Positions 17,182 through 26,123 of a DNA stretch of 64,000 bases are shown here, piece by piece; position 1 is the first letter of the stretch, and every line of letters begins with the position of its first letter. The stretch comes from Telmatobacter sp. DSM 110680 (GTDB taxonomy: Bacteria; Acidobacteriota; Terriglobia; Terriglobales; Acidobacteriaceae). Location of the stretch: positions 1,116,001 through 1,180,000 of the forward strand of contig NZ_CP121196.1 of assembly GCF_039994875.1 (NCBI RefSeq), given 5' to 3'. The position numbers were made by a program, and so were the translations under genes. The notes beneath the pieces were generated by a model. It did not search any database. It had not been told where the DNA came from and saw only the letters and a program-made list of their open reading frames with translations.

Positions 17182-17517
17182 TTAAGCTCCTTCACGCAGC
17201 AGCCTGGCAATTGCGGATGCCCGGCGGATCCACTCAGCTGCTTCAATTTCCAGCTGCTTTTTGCCGGCACGAGTGAGGGTGTAGAACTTCGCGCGGCGCG
17301 AGTTTTCAGTTTGCCGCCACTCGGAATCCAGCCAGCCGGCGCGTTCCAGCCGCTGCAAGGCTGTGAGTAGCGATCCGGGGTTCACCTTGAAGACACCCCG
17401 CGAGATTTGTTCGACACGGCGGCCGATACCGAAACCGTGCAGTGGTTCGAGACTCAAGGTCTTGAGGATCAACATGTCCAGCGTGCCCTGAATCACGTCA
17501 GTGTTCTGATCGTTCAT
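17182..17517 (-). CDS. PadR family transcriptional regulator paired with ADOP
   Basis: A PadR-type winged-helix regulator of 111 residues (117 if the ATG at 17535 is used): MNDQNTDVIQGTLDMLILKTLSLEPLHGFGI, then VNPGSLLTALQRLERAGWLDSEW (recognition helix and wing) and a C-terminal dimerisation helix ending AIARLLREGA. The ATG at 17517 is preferred because a predicted promoter (TTGACA at 17555-17550, TATCTT at 17531-17526) would start transcription almost at this codon; the 17535 codon would be inside the promoter. The permease gene follows after four bp. A perfect palindrome overlaps the -35 box, suggesting autorepression together with the permease. Confidence 0.9.
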   Translation of the reverse strand: MNDQNTDVIQGTLDMLILKTLSLEPLHGFGIGRRVEQISRGVFKVNPGSLLTALQRLERAGWLDSEWRQTENSRRAKFYTLTRAGKKQLEIEAAEWIRRASAIARLLREGA

Positions 17518-17559
17518 GATGGGTGAAGATAGCATTGGCTCATCTTGAATGTCAAGATG
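17517..17559 (-). promoter_or_regulatory. PadR promoter with palindromic operator, likely leaderless
   Basis: CATCTTGA (17541-17548) and TCAAGATG (17552-17559) form a perfect inverted repeat with a 3-bp centre. On the minus strand it contains a consensus -35 TTGACA (17555-17550); 18 bp further is TATCTT (17531-17526), nine bases before the ATG at 17517. The operator would therefore cover the -35 element. Binding by the adjacent PadR is inferred. Confidence 0.6.
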
Positions 17560-17785
17560 TGACCATCAACTGTAAGCGTCGAGGAGACGCTCCGGTTCCC
17601 GTCCACCGATGGAAGAGTTACCGAAAGATGTTCAACCGTCCTCTACTGTCAAATTTCCGCGAAATTGTTCCTGTCAATTCGCAGTGAAAGCTTCGAACGA
17701 CTTAGTCGGCCGCGGAGAATCTTCCGCAGGCATCGCCCGACTTGGCGAGCACGAGCGTACACGCGCCGCTGATTGAGGTTCTCTT

Positions 17786-19627
17786 CTAGTGCACGGTAAC
17801 GGTGACCTGCATTGTGGCTCGGCCGTACTGGTTGGTCGCGTTCAAGGTGTACGTGGTCGTTTTCGCTGGCGTGGTGGTTACGGTTCCTCCGCTAACGCCG
17901 CCAAGCACGTCGATGAAATCATAAGAGTCGTTGCTTGTATTCCAGTTGAGCGTGACTGGTGTTCCGGCTGCCACAGATGAAGCGGAGGACGTAAAGCTGT
18001 TGATGATCGGAGGTTCTCCGGCAGGCGCCGTGTTGGCGTCGTAGCCAGGGAAGGCGGGCGTCATCTGCACCACTTCAAAGTTGGAAGATTGGATAGAGTC
18101 GAGGTTGTGCAGGTCGTCATCATTCCAGCGTGGATCGGGCACTCCCTGGAAGTAGAAGTAGCTGCCATTGTCGGCGAGGATCATGCCGTACTTCTTCATT
18201 GCGGTGAGGATGACCTGGTTGGCGGCGGAGTAGCTCGAGATGTCGAAGCTGGCCTTTAAGCGGATACGCATCCCCATGATGTTGCTGACGCCGTACACGG
18301 TTCCCGCAGCATGGCTTGCAGGTGCGACAAAGTATCCGCCGTTGGCATCGTTCTTGGTTTGCTGCATGGTGAAACGAATAGCGTGATTGATTGCACCGGC
18401 TGCGACCTCGTCGTAGCGCACGAGGCCGGGAAAGATCGGCAAGCCGGCGGCATCAGCCGATGTCCAGCCCCAGGGACGGCGATCGTAGTTCTTCAAGTCC
18501 CAGATCGTTTCTGACGATGCACTCCATGCTCCGTTACAGCGATGTGTGTTGAAGGTCTCGTAAAGCATGCAGGTTTGCCGATCCAACACCAGTACGTGTG
18601 AATCGCCGATGTAAGTGTCGGGCCATCCGCTGCAATCGGCGGGTGAACCCTCAATGGGCGCGGTTATCGGAAACGGCGCCGAGGCAACATCACTTTCACC
18701 CGCATAGTCGACCACGGAGATAGGAGTCAGGGGTGTTGTGCTGGAGTCGACAACGACATACGGAATGCCGTAATTTCCTCCCGCCACCGAAGACCAGTCG
18801 TGATGCAGATGCAGGCCCGCAAACCCCGAGGCGGAAGTGATCGCTGCGTTATTCGGATCGAGTGGAGCTGACGAGATGTCGGTGTTCCACGCAGTCGTGG
18901 GCGTGAAAGGAACAAAGCCGTTGAGACTGGCGTTGTCTCCGGTGCTCATGCCTGCGCAGGACGGCCCGGCCGCCGATGCTGTCACCGTAATCGGAACGGA
19001 ATAGAACTTAGTAGAGTCCGCGGTCGATGTTGCCTTGATGGTGACAGAGTTTGCGCCAGTATTTGCAGGAGTAAATAGGACAACCGTTCCCGACTTAACG
19101 CCGGTCGATGCGCTCAGTGTCCCCGCCGCAGCCGGATTGATCGCAAGGTTCACGGTGTTGTTGAAAGCTCCAGTGCCGGTCACAGTCGCTGTGCACGAAG
19201 ACGTCTGCGTGTCGGTAATGGAAGCTGGACTGCAGGCGAGCGCGACACCAGTGATAGTTGGAGTTGCTGGTGCGGCGATAGCGATCTTCGCGGTTCCCAG
19301 CTTAGTGCTGTCTTCAGTTGAGGTCGCCTTGACGCTATCGGAGCCGGAGGTTGGCACGGTCGATGGAGCGGTATAAAGGCCAGTGCTGGAAACAGTGCCT
19401 GAAACTGCGGACCAAGTCACGCTTGAACTGTACGCCCCGGTTCCCGAGACGGAAGCCGAGCACTGGCTGGTCTGCCCTGGCTGGAGGCTCGATGCAATGC
19501 AGGAGACGGCGACGGAGGTGATGGTTGGGGAGGGGGGAGGGGGTGTGCTGGTTTTGGTGATACCGCCGCACCCTGCCAAACACACTGATCCCAGGATCAA
19601 CAGGCCGAGTAAAGTCTTGCATCTCAT
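17786..19627 (-). CDS. Ig-like-domain lipoprotein, function unknown
   Basis: A 613-residue surface lipoprotein: MRCKTLLGLLILGSVCLAGCG has a signal peptide with lipobox LAGC. Residues about 30-120 and 125-210 are two Ig-like (Big) repeats with the CxxxSxxPGQTSQC and ACSPASITDTQTSSC patterns, and a third Ig-like domain closes the C-terminus (INSFTSSASSVAAGTPVTLNW... TTTYTLNATNQYGRATMQVTV). The central 320 residues (SSAPLDPNNAAI ... DPRWNDDDLHNLDSIQSSNFEVV) form a separate domain that I cannot assign. The ATG at 19627 is preferred over an upstream GTG because GAGGAT lies 8 bases before it. It is divergent from the sigma-factor operon. Confidence 0.7.
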   Translation of the reverse strand: MRCKTLLGLLILGSVCLAGCGGITKTSTPPPPSPTITSVAVSCIASSLQPGQTSQCSASVSGTGAYSSSVTWSAVSGTVSSTGLYTAPSTVPTSGSDSVKATSTEDSTKLGTAKIAIAAPATPTITGVALACSPASITDTQTSSCTATVTGTGAFNNTVNLAINPAAAGTLSASTGVKSGTVVLFTPANTGANSVTIKATSTADSTKFYSVPITVTASAAGPSCAGMSTGDNASLNGFVPFTPTTAWNTDISSAPLDPNNAAITSASGFAGLHLHHDWSSVAGGNYGIPYVVVDSSTTPLTPISVVDYAGESDVASAPFPITAPIEGSPADCSGWPDTYIGDSHVLVLDRQTCMLYETFNTHRCNGAWSASSETIWDLKNYDRRPWGWTSADAAGLPIFPGLVRYDEVAAGAINHAIRFTMQQTKNDANGGYFVAPASHAAGTVYGVSNIMGMRIRLKASFDISSYSAANQVILTAMKKYGMILADNGSYFYFQGVPDPRWNDDDLHNLDSIQSSNFEVVQMTPAFPGYDANTAPAGEPPIINSFTSSASSVAAGTPVTLNWNTSNDSYDFIDVLGGVSGGTVTTTPAKTTTYTLNATNQYGRATMQVTVTVH

Positions 19628-19833
19628 GGCACTTATCCTCACAGCAGGATCCGGGGTGTCTTTGGATTAATGGGGTGATTTTAGGCGTTTGGGGCTTTGA
19701 AAACTCTCGCAAGGGCGGGGAGCGAGCAGCTTTTGGTAATGTGTCCGCCTTGCTGAACTTTCTTTGGCAGGAAACGTACCTTTTGCATCCCAAACCGCGT
19801 TTCCCTGCGGATAAGAGAGTAGAAGCGAAACCC

Positions 19834-20352
19834 ATGGCCGAGAAGTGGCATCCGGATTTCGAGCGACTGGTGGACGAGCATCAGTCCATGGTGTTCTCGC
19901 TTGCGTGGCGCATGACCGGCGACCGCGGCTTGGCGGAAGAGGTTGCGCAGGATGTTTTTCTGGAGTTGGACAGGCATATGGACCGGATCGAAAGCCCCGA
20001 GCACGCAATGTTCTGGCTGCGGCGTGTGGCCATCAGCCGGTCGTCAGATGCATTGCGGCGGCGCAAAGTGCGCGGTGTGGATTTGTGGGTAGAGATTGAA
20101 GAAAATCACGGAGCCCCAGTCGAGGAACGCTCGTCACCGTTAAGCGCAAGGCTGGAGCAATTGCTTTCGACGTTGCCGGAAGCGCAGAGAGCGGCGCTGG
20201 TGTTGCGGTATCAGGAAGATTTGTCGCCGGAAGAGATTGCGGCGACCGTTGAGGCGCCAGTAGCAACGGTGAAGAGCAATCTGCAGCGGGGTTTGAAGCT
20301 GTTGCGGTCGAAGGCAACAACGCAGTTGAAGGAGTATATTCGTGGACTTTGA
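19834..20352 (+). CDS. ECF-type RNA polymerase sigma factor
   Basis: A 172-residue sigma-70 family factor: FERLVDEHQSMVFSLAWRMTGDRGLAEEVAQDVFLEL is region 2, FWLRRVAISRSSDALRRRK its end, and LPEAQRAALVLRYQEDLSPEEIAATVEAPVATVKSNLQRGLKLLR region 4. It should direct RNA polymerase to a small extracytoplasmic-stress regulon. The ATG at 19834 fits the family; an upstream GTG frame adds 53 unrelated residues. The next gene overlaps its 3' end by 11 bp and encodes a small membrane protein, as expected for an anti-sigma partner. Confidence 0.9.
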   Translation: MAEKWHPDFERLVDEHQSMVFSLAWRMTGDRGLAEEVAQDVFLELDRHMDRIESPEHAMFWLRRVAISRSSDALRRRKVRGVDLWVEIEENHGAPVEERSSPLSARLEQLLSTLPEAQRAALVLRYQEDLSPEEIAATVEAPVATVKSNLQRGLKLLRSKATTQLKEYIRGL

Positions 20353-20692
20353 GCGGGCGGATCAGCCAGATCGCGATGGCGAGTTTGAACGCGAGTTGCG
20401 ACAGGCGATGGAGCGCCGGCCGGCGCCTCCAAGCCTCAAGCGCAGGATTCTGCAGCAGCGGGCCACGAGGCGCACGGATCGCGTGCAGAGTTACACCATC
20501 TGGTGGCAGCGGCTCGCGGCATCGGTGCTGCTGGTGGGCGTGATCGCCGGCGGCTATAGCTGGCGGCAGGTCGAGGACCGGCGCAAGGGCGAAGAAGCTG
20601 CACAACAAGTTTTAACGGCGTTGCGGATTACCAATCACGCGCTGAACGACATGAACCGGCGGCTGGTGGCGCGCAATCGCGCCGATCAGTAG
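20342..20692 (+). CDS. Small membrane protein, candidate anti-sigma factor
   Basis: A 116-residue protein starting with GTG inside the end of the sigma gene (translational coupling likely). Residues 1-50 are cytoplasmic-looking and rich in Arg/Glu (FERELRQAMERRPAPPSLKRRILQQ), residues 57-74 form one transmembrane helix (RLAASVLLVGVIAGGYSW), and the remainder is a charged helix. This matches the layout, though not a recognisable zinc motif, of single-pass anti-sigma factors. The role is inferred from overlap and topology. Confidence 0.6.
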   Translation: MDFERADQPDRDGEFERELRQAMERRPAPPSLKRRILQQRATRRTDRVQSYTIWWQRLAASVLLVGVIAGGYSWRQVEDRRKGEEAAQQVLTALRITNHALNDMNRRLVARNRADQ

Positions 20693-20716
20693 CGAAGGCA
20701 AGCAAAGGAGAGTTCG

Positions 20717-21322
20717 ATGAAGAACCGAATTGCAATTTTATTTCTGGTGATGGTGGGACTGCTCATTCCTGCGGTGGCGCAGAATTCGCAATTGCCTCTA
20801 CCGTCACCAGTGGAGAAGGAGCTGGCTGCCAAGGCTTCCAATGTGACTGAGGTGACGCTGGGCAAAAACATGCTGGCGTTTGCCGCGAAGTTCCTGAACG
20901 GTAAGGACGGGGATCAGGCGACCACGCGGCACTTGATCGAAGGTCTCGACGGCATCTATGTACGCGACTACGAGTTCGACAAGGACGGCCAGTACTCGAT
21001 GGTGGATGTGGACAAGCTGCGCCAGTATTTTGAGACCGCTGAGTGGTCGCCGATTGTCCGCGAGCACGACAAGAGGAGCGGGGAGACCACCGACGTGATG
21101 GTGAAGCTGGTGAATGGCGAGACGCACGGGATGTTCATTCTGAGCGCAGAGCCGAAGGAACTGAGCATCGTTTTGATTCTCGGTCCGGTCAAGATGGAAG
21201 ATCTGCACAAGCTTTCGGGCTTGGGTGGTCTTGGATCGCTGGGCGATATCGATACGGGCTCGCACGGGAAGAACAAGGACAAGTTCGACAAGGACAAGTC
21301 CAAGAAGGACGGTGACGAATGA
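20717..21322 (+). CDS. Exported DUF4252 domain protein
   Basis: A 201-residue protein with a signal peptide (MKNRIAILFLVMVGLLIPAVAQ). The DUF4252 domain spans about residues 35-165: VTEVTLGKNMLAFAAKFL, LIEGLDGIYVRDYEFDKDGQYS, EWSPIVREHDKRSGETTDVMVK and MFILSAEPKELSIVLILG. The C-terminus is a run of Lys/Asp residues (KNKDKFDKDKSKKDGDE). AGGAG is six bases upstream of the ATG. Third gene of the sigma operon; its stop overlaps the next start by four bases. DUF4252 proteins are periplasmic or lipoproteins of unknown activity. Confidence 0.8.
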   Translation: MKNRIAILFLVMVGLLIPAVAQNSQLPLPSPVEKELAAKASNVTEVTLGKNMLAFAAKFLNGKDGDQATTRHLIEGLDGIYVRDYEFDKDGQYSMVDVDKLRQYFETAEWSPIVREHDKRSGETTDVMVKLVNGETHGMFILSAEPKELSIVLILGPVKMEDLHKLSGLGGLGSLGDIDTGSHGKNKDKFDKDKSKKDGDE

Positions 21323-21828
21323 AGCGTTTAATTCTCATCCCCATTTGCTTCGTAGCACTGGCCGTGCCGGTCGTGGTCCTGGCAAGCGGCGCGCAGGGCG
21401 GGTTTGACAGCGTGGTGAACTCTATCGAAACGAAATATCACGTGCATGCACAACGCATTCCTTTTCTAGGATTGATCAGCTTGATTTCACATAAGGCGAC
21501 AGACGGCGGCGTGAACGGCATGCACGTCGCCGAGATCGACGACTTCCACGCGGACGTGGATGGTGAAGAGCTGAACAAGATGGTCCAGCAGAAACTGGGG
21601 TCCGAATGGGAGCGCGTGATTCGCGAGACCAGCCGCAAAGGCAACAGCCAGACGATGATCTACATGCATCCCGAAGGGCAGAGAATGGGATTGTTTGTAC
21701 TCGATCTGGATGGGCACGAAATGGATGTGGTTCAGGTGTCAGTGGATCCGAATCATCTGAGCGAGAACATCGGCAAGTACGCGCATCATCATCGCGACGA
21801 TGGCGACCACGACGATGATTCAGACTGA
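21319..21828 (+). CDS. Exported DUF4252-like protein with His/Asp-rich tail
   Basis: A 169-residue protein with a signal peptide (MKRLILIPICFVALAVPVVVLA) and a shorter copy of the neighbouring DUF4252 fold: EWERVIRETSRKGNSQTMIYMHPEGQRMGLFVLDLDGHEMDVVQVSVDP lines up with EWSPIVREHDKRSGETTDVMVK... of the preceding gene. The C-terminal KYAHHHRDDGDHDDDSD is a likely metal-binding or simply acidic tail. The ATGA overlap with the upstream stop indicates translational coupling. Last gene of the sigma operon. Confidence 0.65.
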   Translation: MKRLILIPICFVALAVPVVVLASGAQGGFDSVVNSIETKYHVHAQRIPFLGLISLISHKATDGGVNGMHVAEIDDFHADVDGEELNKMVQQKLGSEWERVIRETSRKGNSQTMIYMHPEGQRMGLFVLDLDGHEMDVVQVSVDPNHLSENIGKYAHHHRDDGDHDDDSD

Positions 21829-21874
21829 TCTGTTGTTGACAGGCAAAGTTGTTGGGACGGACGCTGCGAGCGTA

Positions 21875-24535
21875 TTACTCCGCACGCAGCGTCACCATTG
21901 GATCGGAACGCGATGCGCGTCGTGCCGGCACGTATGAGGCAACGAGCGCAACGGAGAGAACCAGTAAAACCACCGAGAACAGAATCGCCGGATCTGCGGC
22001 GCTCACGCCGTAGATGAGATTCTGCGTTACCCGACTCAGACTCAGCGCAAGGAGCACTCCGAAGATGATTCCAGGCACCGCCAGTTTTGCGCTCTGGGCC
22101 ATCACCATGCGCAGAAGGTCGGTTCGTTGCGCTCCAAGGGCAATACGCAAGCCGAATTCCGAGCTTCGCTGGCTCACCGTGTAAGCAATTACGCCATAGG
22201 CTCCGATAGCGGCGAGAAGAATGGCAAGTGCTGCGAACAGACCCACTAGAACGAATGCGAAGCGGGGTGTGGAAACCGAGGTGTCCACCACGCTGTCCAT
22301 CAGCTTCATATCGGCGACTGCGAGCGCGGGGTCAAGCCGATGCACCGCCTCGCGAAGTCCGTCGGCAACTTGGCGCGGGTCGGAACGAGTGCGAATGGCG
22401 ATCGACATATCACGTTCTGAAACCTGAAGCTCTGACCACCAGAAGGCGGGCTCTGCTCCTGGACTGTTTGGTTGATCTTTTACATCGCCGACCACGCCGA
22501 CAACCGTCATCCAGTCGGAGTCCTTCTTGGGTACGTCTGCGAAAGTAATTCGCTTGCCGATGACGTCCTCGTGGGGCCAGTAGCGCTCTGCCATTACATG
22601 ATTGATGATGACAGCCATTGGCGCATCTTTCTTGTCGGCCTGGGTAAAGAAGCGACCTTCGAGCAATGGAATCCCCATGGCGCTAAAGTAGCCGGCTGTC
22701 GCCATGTGATAGCGCGCATGGAATTCCTGGTGAGGCGGGGGCTTCTTTCCCTCGATGGTGAAACCGCCCGCATTTTCGTCGTAGCCGGTCCAGGGCAGGT
22801 CGCTGCCCGCGCCGGCGCTTTCCACCCCGGGGAGCGCGTTCAGGCTTGATGTAAGGCGGTCGTAGAATTGCGCTGTCTGTTCGTCCGTCTTGTACTGCGC
22901 GTGCGGCAAAGACAAGCTTGCAGTCAGCAGGTGATCCTGCTGAAAGCCGGGGTTGAGATGAATGAGGTTGAGAAAGGTGCGCAGCATGAGGCCGGCGCCG
23001 ATGAGCAGAACACTGGCAAGACTGACCTCTGCGATCACTAATGCGTTGCGCAAGCGGCCTTGATTCCGGCCCGCGGTCGAAGTTCTTCCGGACTTCTGCA
23101 GGCCTTCTTTTGGGTCGGTTCGCGAGGCCTGCAGTGCTGGAGCTAGGCCGAAGAGGATTCCGGTGATGAAGCTTACCAACAACGTGAAGGCCAGTACGGG
23201 TCCACTTACGTGGATATCATGGGCGCGCGGGAAGCCGGCAGGCAGCAACGCGACGAGTGCGCGCACTCCGCCATACGCAAGTGCCAACCCAAGCGCTCCA
23301 CCGGTGAGCGAGAGCAGCAGGCTTTCGGTCAACAACTGACGCACCACGCGAGAGCGCTGCGCGCCCATGGCAAGCCGGACGGCAATCTCACGCTGACGTG
23401 CCGAAGCCCGGACCATGAGAAGGTTTGCGGCGTTGGCGCAAGCGATTAGCAGTACGATGCCGACGGAGCCTAATAGCACAAGGAGCAACTGGCGGCTGGT
23501 GCCGACCAGCTCCGTGTAGAGGGGCACGACGAGAACAGTCCAGCCTGAATCATTGCTCCCATGTTCCCGGGCAATCTGGGTCATGATCGCATTCATCTCT
23601 GCGCGTGCGCGCTCCTGGCTTACACCATCCTTGAGCCGTCCAATGCCCTCGATAAAGTGCGATCCGCGTTGGTTTGGATTCCCGGCAAAGGAAAACGGCC
23701 ACCACACGTCAACACTTTCGCCATAGGCTACGGAATGATACTCGTTGCCTGGATGTTCAGTGCCGGCCGGCATGACGCCGATTACCGTGAAGGGCTGCAT
23801 GTTCATGGTGACCTTGCGGCCGATGATGTTCGGGTCCGCACCGAATCGCGTGCGCCACAGGCGATCACTAAGAATCACCTGGAGTCCGTTTCCCGGAATC
23901 TCTGCCTGAAAATCGAATTCGCGACCAATCTGCGGTTGAAGGCCAAGCACACGAAAGTATCCGGAGGTTATGCCGAAGGCGTTCAAACGCACGGGTTCGC
24001 CATCACCGGAGAGCTGCACGTCACCCCGTGTGAAAGCCGCGATGGAAGAAAACGAATGGTTGCGCGCGCGGAAATCCAGGAAATCCCAAGGATTGAGGGG
24101 AAACTTTGGATACTCACGACTGGAGAGAAAAATACGTACGAGTCGATCGGGCTGGCTGTATGGCAGCCTCTTCAACAGTACGCCATTGATGACGCTGAAG
24201 ATGGCGCTATTGGCACCGATGCTGAGCGCCAGGGTGAGGATCATGACGAGGGAGAAGGTCTTATTGGCGAAAAGCTGGCGGAGTGCGTATTTCGCATCTT
24301 GCAGCGTTAGCTCAATGAACGCGGTGCCGCGAGCCTCCCGGCAATCTTCCTTTACCTGCTCGTGACCGCCAAAATCGATGCGCGTGCGACGCTTGGCTTC
24401 TTCATCTGTCATGCCTGACCTCATGTATTTTTCAACCTGTTTATCAAAGTGGAATCTGAGTTCTTCGTCGAGTTCTGTTTCGACCGCCGTGTGATGGAAT
24501 AACGCGCGGATGCGATAACGCAGGTCATCCAGCAT
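21875..24535 (-). CDS. ADOP-type ABC transporter permease (MacB/FtsX-like)
   Basis: An 886-residue protein of the same architecture as the gene at 14496: prefix MLDDLRYRIRALFHHTAVETELDEELRFHFDKQVEKYM, first helix in LRQLFANKTFSLVMILTLALSIGANSAIF, MacB periplasmic domain, central FtsX block (LLVLLGSVGIVLLIACANAANLLMVRASARQREIAVRLAMGA), second periplasmic domain and a last FtsX block ending SDPMVTLRAE. It starts three bp after the PadR stop. No ATPase gene adjoins it. The stop codon lies inside a 9-bp inverted repeat (21860-21893), possibly a transcript end. Substrate unknown. Confidence 0.9.
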   Translation of the reverse strand: MLDDLRYRIRALFHHTAVETELDEELRFHFDKQVEKYMRSGMTDEEAKRRTRIDFGGHEQVKEDCREARGTAFIELTLQDAKYALRQLFANKTFSLVMILTLALSIGANSAIFSVINGVLLKRLPYSQPDRLVRIFLSSREYPKFPLNPWDFLDFRARNHSFSSIAAFTRGDVQLSGDGEPVRLNAFGITSGYFRVLGLQPQIGREFDFQAEIPGNGLQVILSDRLWRTRFGADPNIIGRKVTMNMQPFTVIGVMPAGTEHPGNEYHSVAYGESVDVWWPFSFAGNPNQRGSHFIEGIGRLKDGVSQERARAEMNAIMTQIAREHGSNDSGWTVLVVPLYTELVGTSRQLLLVLLGSVGIVLLIACANAANLLMVRASARQREIAVRLAMGAQRSRVVRQLLTESLLLSLTGGALGLALAYGGVRALVALLPAGFPRAHDIHVSGPVLAFTLLVSFITGILFGLAPALQASRTDPKEGLQKSGRTSTAGRNQGRLRNALVIAEVSLASVLLIGAGLMLRTFLNLIHLNPGFQQDHLLTASLSLPHAQYKTDEQTAQFYDRLTSSLNALPGVESAGAGSDLPWTGYDENAGGFTIEGKKPPPHQEFHARYHMATAGYFSAMGIPLLEGRFFTQADKKDAPMAVIINHVMAERYWPHEDVIGKRITFADVPKKDSDWMTVVGVVGDVKDQPNSPGAEPAFWWSELQVSERDMSIAIRTRSDPRQVADGLREAVHRLDPALAVADMKLMDSVVDTSVSTPRFAFVLVGLFAALAILLAAIGAYGVIAYTVSQRSSEFGLRIALGAQRTDLLRMVMAQSAKLAVPGIIFGVLLALSLSRVTQNLIYGVSAADPAILFSVVLLVLSVALVASYVPARRASRSDPMVTLRAE

Positions 24536-24538
24536 GGC

Positions 24539-24868
24539 TCACGCTCCTTCCAGAATTTGCGCCACGGCGACGGTCAGTTTTCGCCAGGCTTCTGTCTCGC
24601 GCTCCAGCTGCTTTTCGCCAGTCCGTGTCAGCTCGTAGTATTTTGCGCGACGGTTATTGTCGGATGTGCCCCACCGCGCCTTAATCCATCCGCGTCGTTC
24701 GAGCCGATGGAGGGCGGGATACAGCGACCCCTGCTGGATGCTGAGTACCTCGCTCGAGACCTGTTGTACACGTTCTGAGATCGCCCAACCATGTTGTGCG
24801 CCAGGAAGGAGAGTGCGCAGGATCAGAAGATCGAGTGTTCCCTGCGGCAATTCAATTCGGCCTGTCAC
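24539..24868 (-). CDS. PadR family transcriptional regulator paired with ADOP
   Basis: A PadR winged-helix regulator: [30 protein letters not shown], then [26 protein letters not shown] and a C-terminal helix ending [12 protein letters not shown]. The GTG at 24868 is chosen (109 residues): it matches the usual family N-terminus and has AAGGGAAG upstream. A longer frame starts with TTG at 24910, but that codon lies in the centre of a 34-bp palindromic site and in the predicted promoter. The permease gene follows after three bp. Confidence 0.88.
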   Translation of the reverse strand: MTGRIELPQGTLDLLILRTLLPGAQHGWAISERVQQVSSEVLSIQQGSLYPALHRLERRGWIKARWGTSDNNRRAKYYELTRTGEKQLERETEAWRKLTVAVAQILEGA

Positions 24869-24888
24869 CTTTCGTTTCTTCCCTTTCG

Positions 24889-24922
24889 CTTCGACAAGAG
24901 AATATGCCAACTCTTGTCGAAG
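24889..24922 (-). promoter_or_regulatory. 34-bp palindromic operator upstream of PadR
   Basis: CTTCGACAAGAG (24889-24900) and CTCTTGTCGAAG (24911-24922) form a perfect 12-bp inverted repeat around a 10-bp centre. On the minus strand TATTCT (in the centre and right arm) could be the -10 box, with TTGCAC about 17 bp before it. Transcription would then start just upstream of the GTG at 24868. Autorepression by the adjacent PadR is inferred. Confidence 0.6.
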
Positions 24923-25015
24923 TGCAAGGGAAAGCGGTGAATGAGTTTCCTTGCGGTGAAGTAGATCCAGAAAGGTTGAAACCGCGTTGATCCCGATGTC
25001 TACACTGGACGTGAG

Positions 25016-25906
25016 ATGGATCGCCGGTCTTCATTCGTGCCTTCGGGGTATCGCGGCAGGCTTGCGCCTTCGCCGACGGGATATCTGCACATCGGACACG
25101 CGCGAACTTTCTGCACCGCGTGGAAGCGGGCCCGTGCGGCAGGCGGAGCGCTGGTGATGCGGATGGAGGATTTAGACCGGGAACGGAGCAGGGCAGAGCA
25201 TGCGGAGGCGGCGCTCGAAGACCTGAACTGGCTCGGGTTGCATTGGGATGAGGGGCCAGACGTCGGCGGCCCGTTCGGGCCCTACACGCAAAGCGAGCGG
25301 ACCGATATTTACTTGGCGGCATGGCGGCGGCTACACGAGGGCGGATTCATTTACCCCTGCCTGTGTTCGCGCAAGGATATGGCGGCGTCCTTAGGTGCTC
25401 CGCATGAGAGCGCAGGACGAGGACAGGATGCGGAAGATGAGCCGGTGTACCCCGGAACTTGCCGAACCCTCGACGCATCTGCGTGCGGAGCAAGCGGGGA
25501 AGCTGGCCCGAGAGGGCTCAACTGGCGGTTGCGCGTACCGGACGGGGAGGCAGTGGAGTTTGAAGACGGCAATATGGGACGACAGAGGTTTGTAGCAGGG
25601 ATCGATTTTGGGGACTTCCTGATATGGCGAAGGGACGGTGTTCCGAGCTACCAACTGGCGTGCGTGGCGGACGACGCCGCCATGCGGATTACGGAGGTGG
25701 TGAGGGGAGCCGATCTCCTGAAATCGACTGCGCGACAGATACTTTTAAATCGCGCGCTCGATCTTCAAGATCCGCAGTGGTTCCACTGCGCATTGAGCGT
25801 GGATGGGCAGGGGCGCCGGCTGGCGAAGCGGCATGATGCTCTGAGTATTCGGGAACTGCGGCGGCGCGGAAGGAAGTCGGATGAGGTGCTGGGATCAGCG
25901 GTCTGA
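25016..25906 (+). CDS. gluQ: Glutamyl-Q tRNA(Asp) synthetase
   Basis: A 296-residue shortened glutamyl-tRNA-synthetase paralogue that attaches glutamate to queuosine in tRNA(Asp). It has the class I HIGH-type motif in [18 protein letters not shown] (residues 16-33), the zinc ligands CxC ([10 protein letters not shown]) with a downstream Y...C pair (VYPGTCR), and the KMSKS-type loop in [13 protein letters not shown]. The anticodon-binding domain is absent, as in all GluQ. A short hydrophilic insertion with Gly, Gln and Asp lies between the two zinc-ligand pairs. Not in an obvious operon. Confidence 0.93.
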   Translation: MDRRSSFVPSGYRGRLAPSPTGYLHIGHARTFCTAWKRARAAGGALVMRMEDLDRERSRAEHAEAALEDLNWLGLHWDEGPDVGGPFGPYTQSERTDIYLAAWRRLHEGGFIYPCLCSRKDMAASLGAPHESAGRGQDAEDEPVYPGTCRTLDASACGASGEAGPRGLNWRLRVPDGEAVEFEDGNMGRQRFVAGIDFGDFLIWRRDGVPSYQLACVADDAAMRITEVVRGADLLKSTARQILLNRALDLQDPQWFHCALSVDGQGRRLAKRHDALSIRELRRRGRKSDEVLGSAV

Positions 25907-26123
25907 AGCGTTGCCCATTGCAGTTGCGCAAACGCTTGCGACTTTCCCGGAGTACCCCTATAAGCGATGACTATTTGGATTACCGGGTGTGACCATACGG
26001 GGATAGCTCAAAAGTGGTATTTCTGGCACTCTTGATATACCGTTGAAGTTCGGCAACGAGATCGACCCGGCGCGGGATAGCGCATCGACAACCGACTACT
26101 TTCCCCCAAGGAGTCTGCGGACG

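Noticed and set aside
26024..26037. sigma-54-like TGGCAC sequence
   Set aside because: The GG is present, but the GC at the -12 position is missing at the required 10-base spacing.
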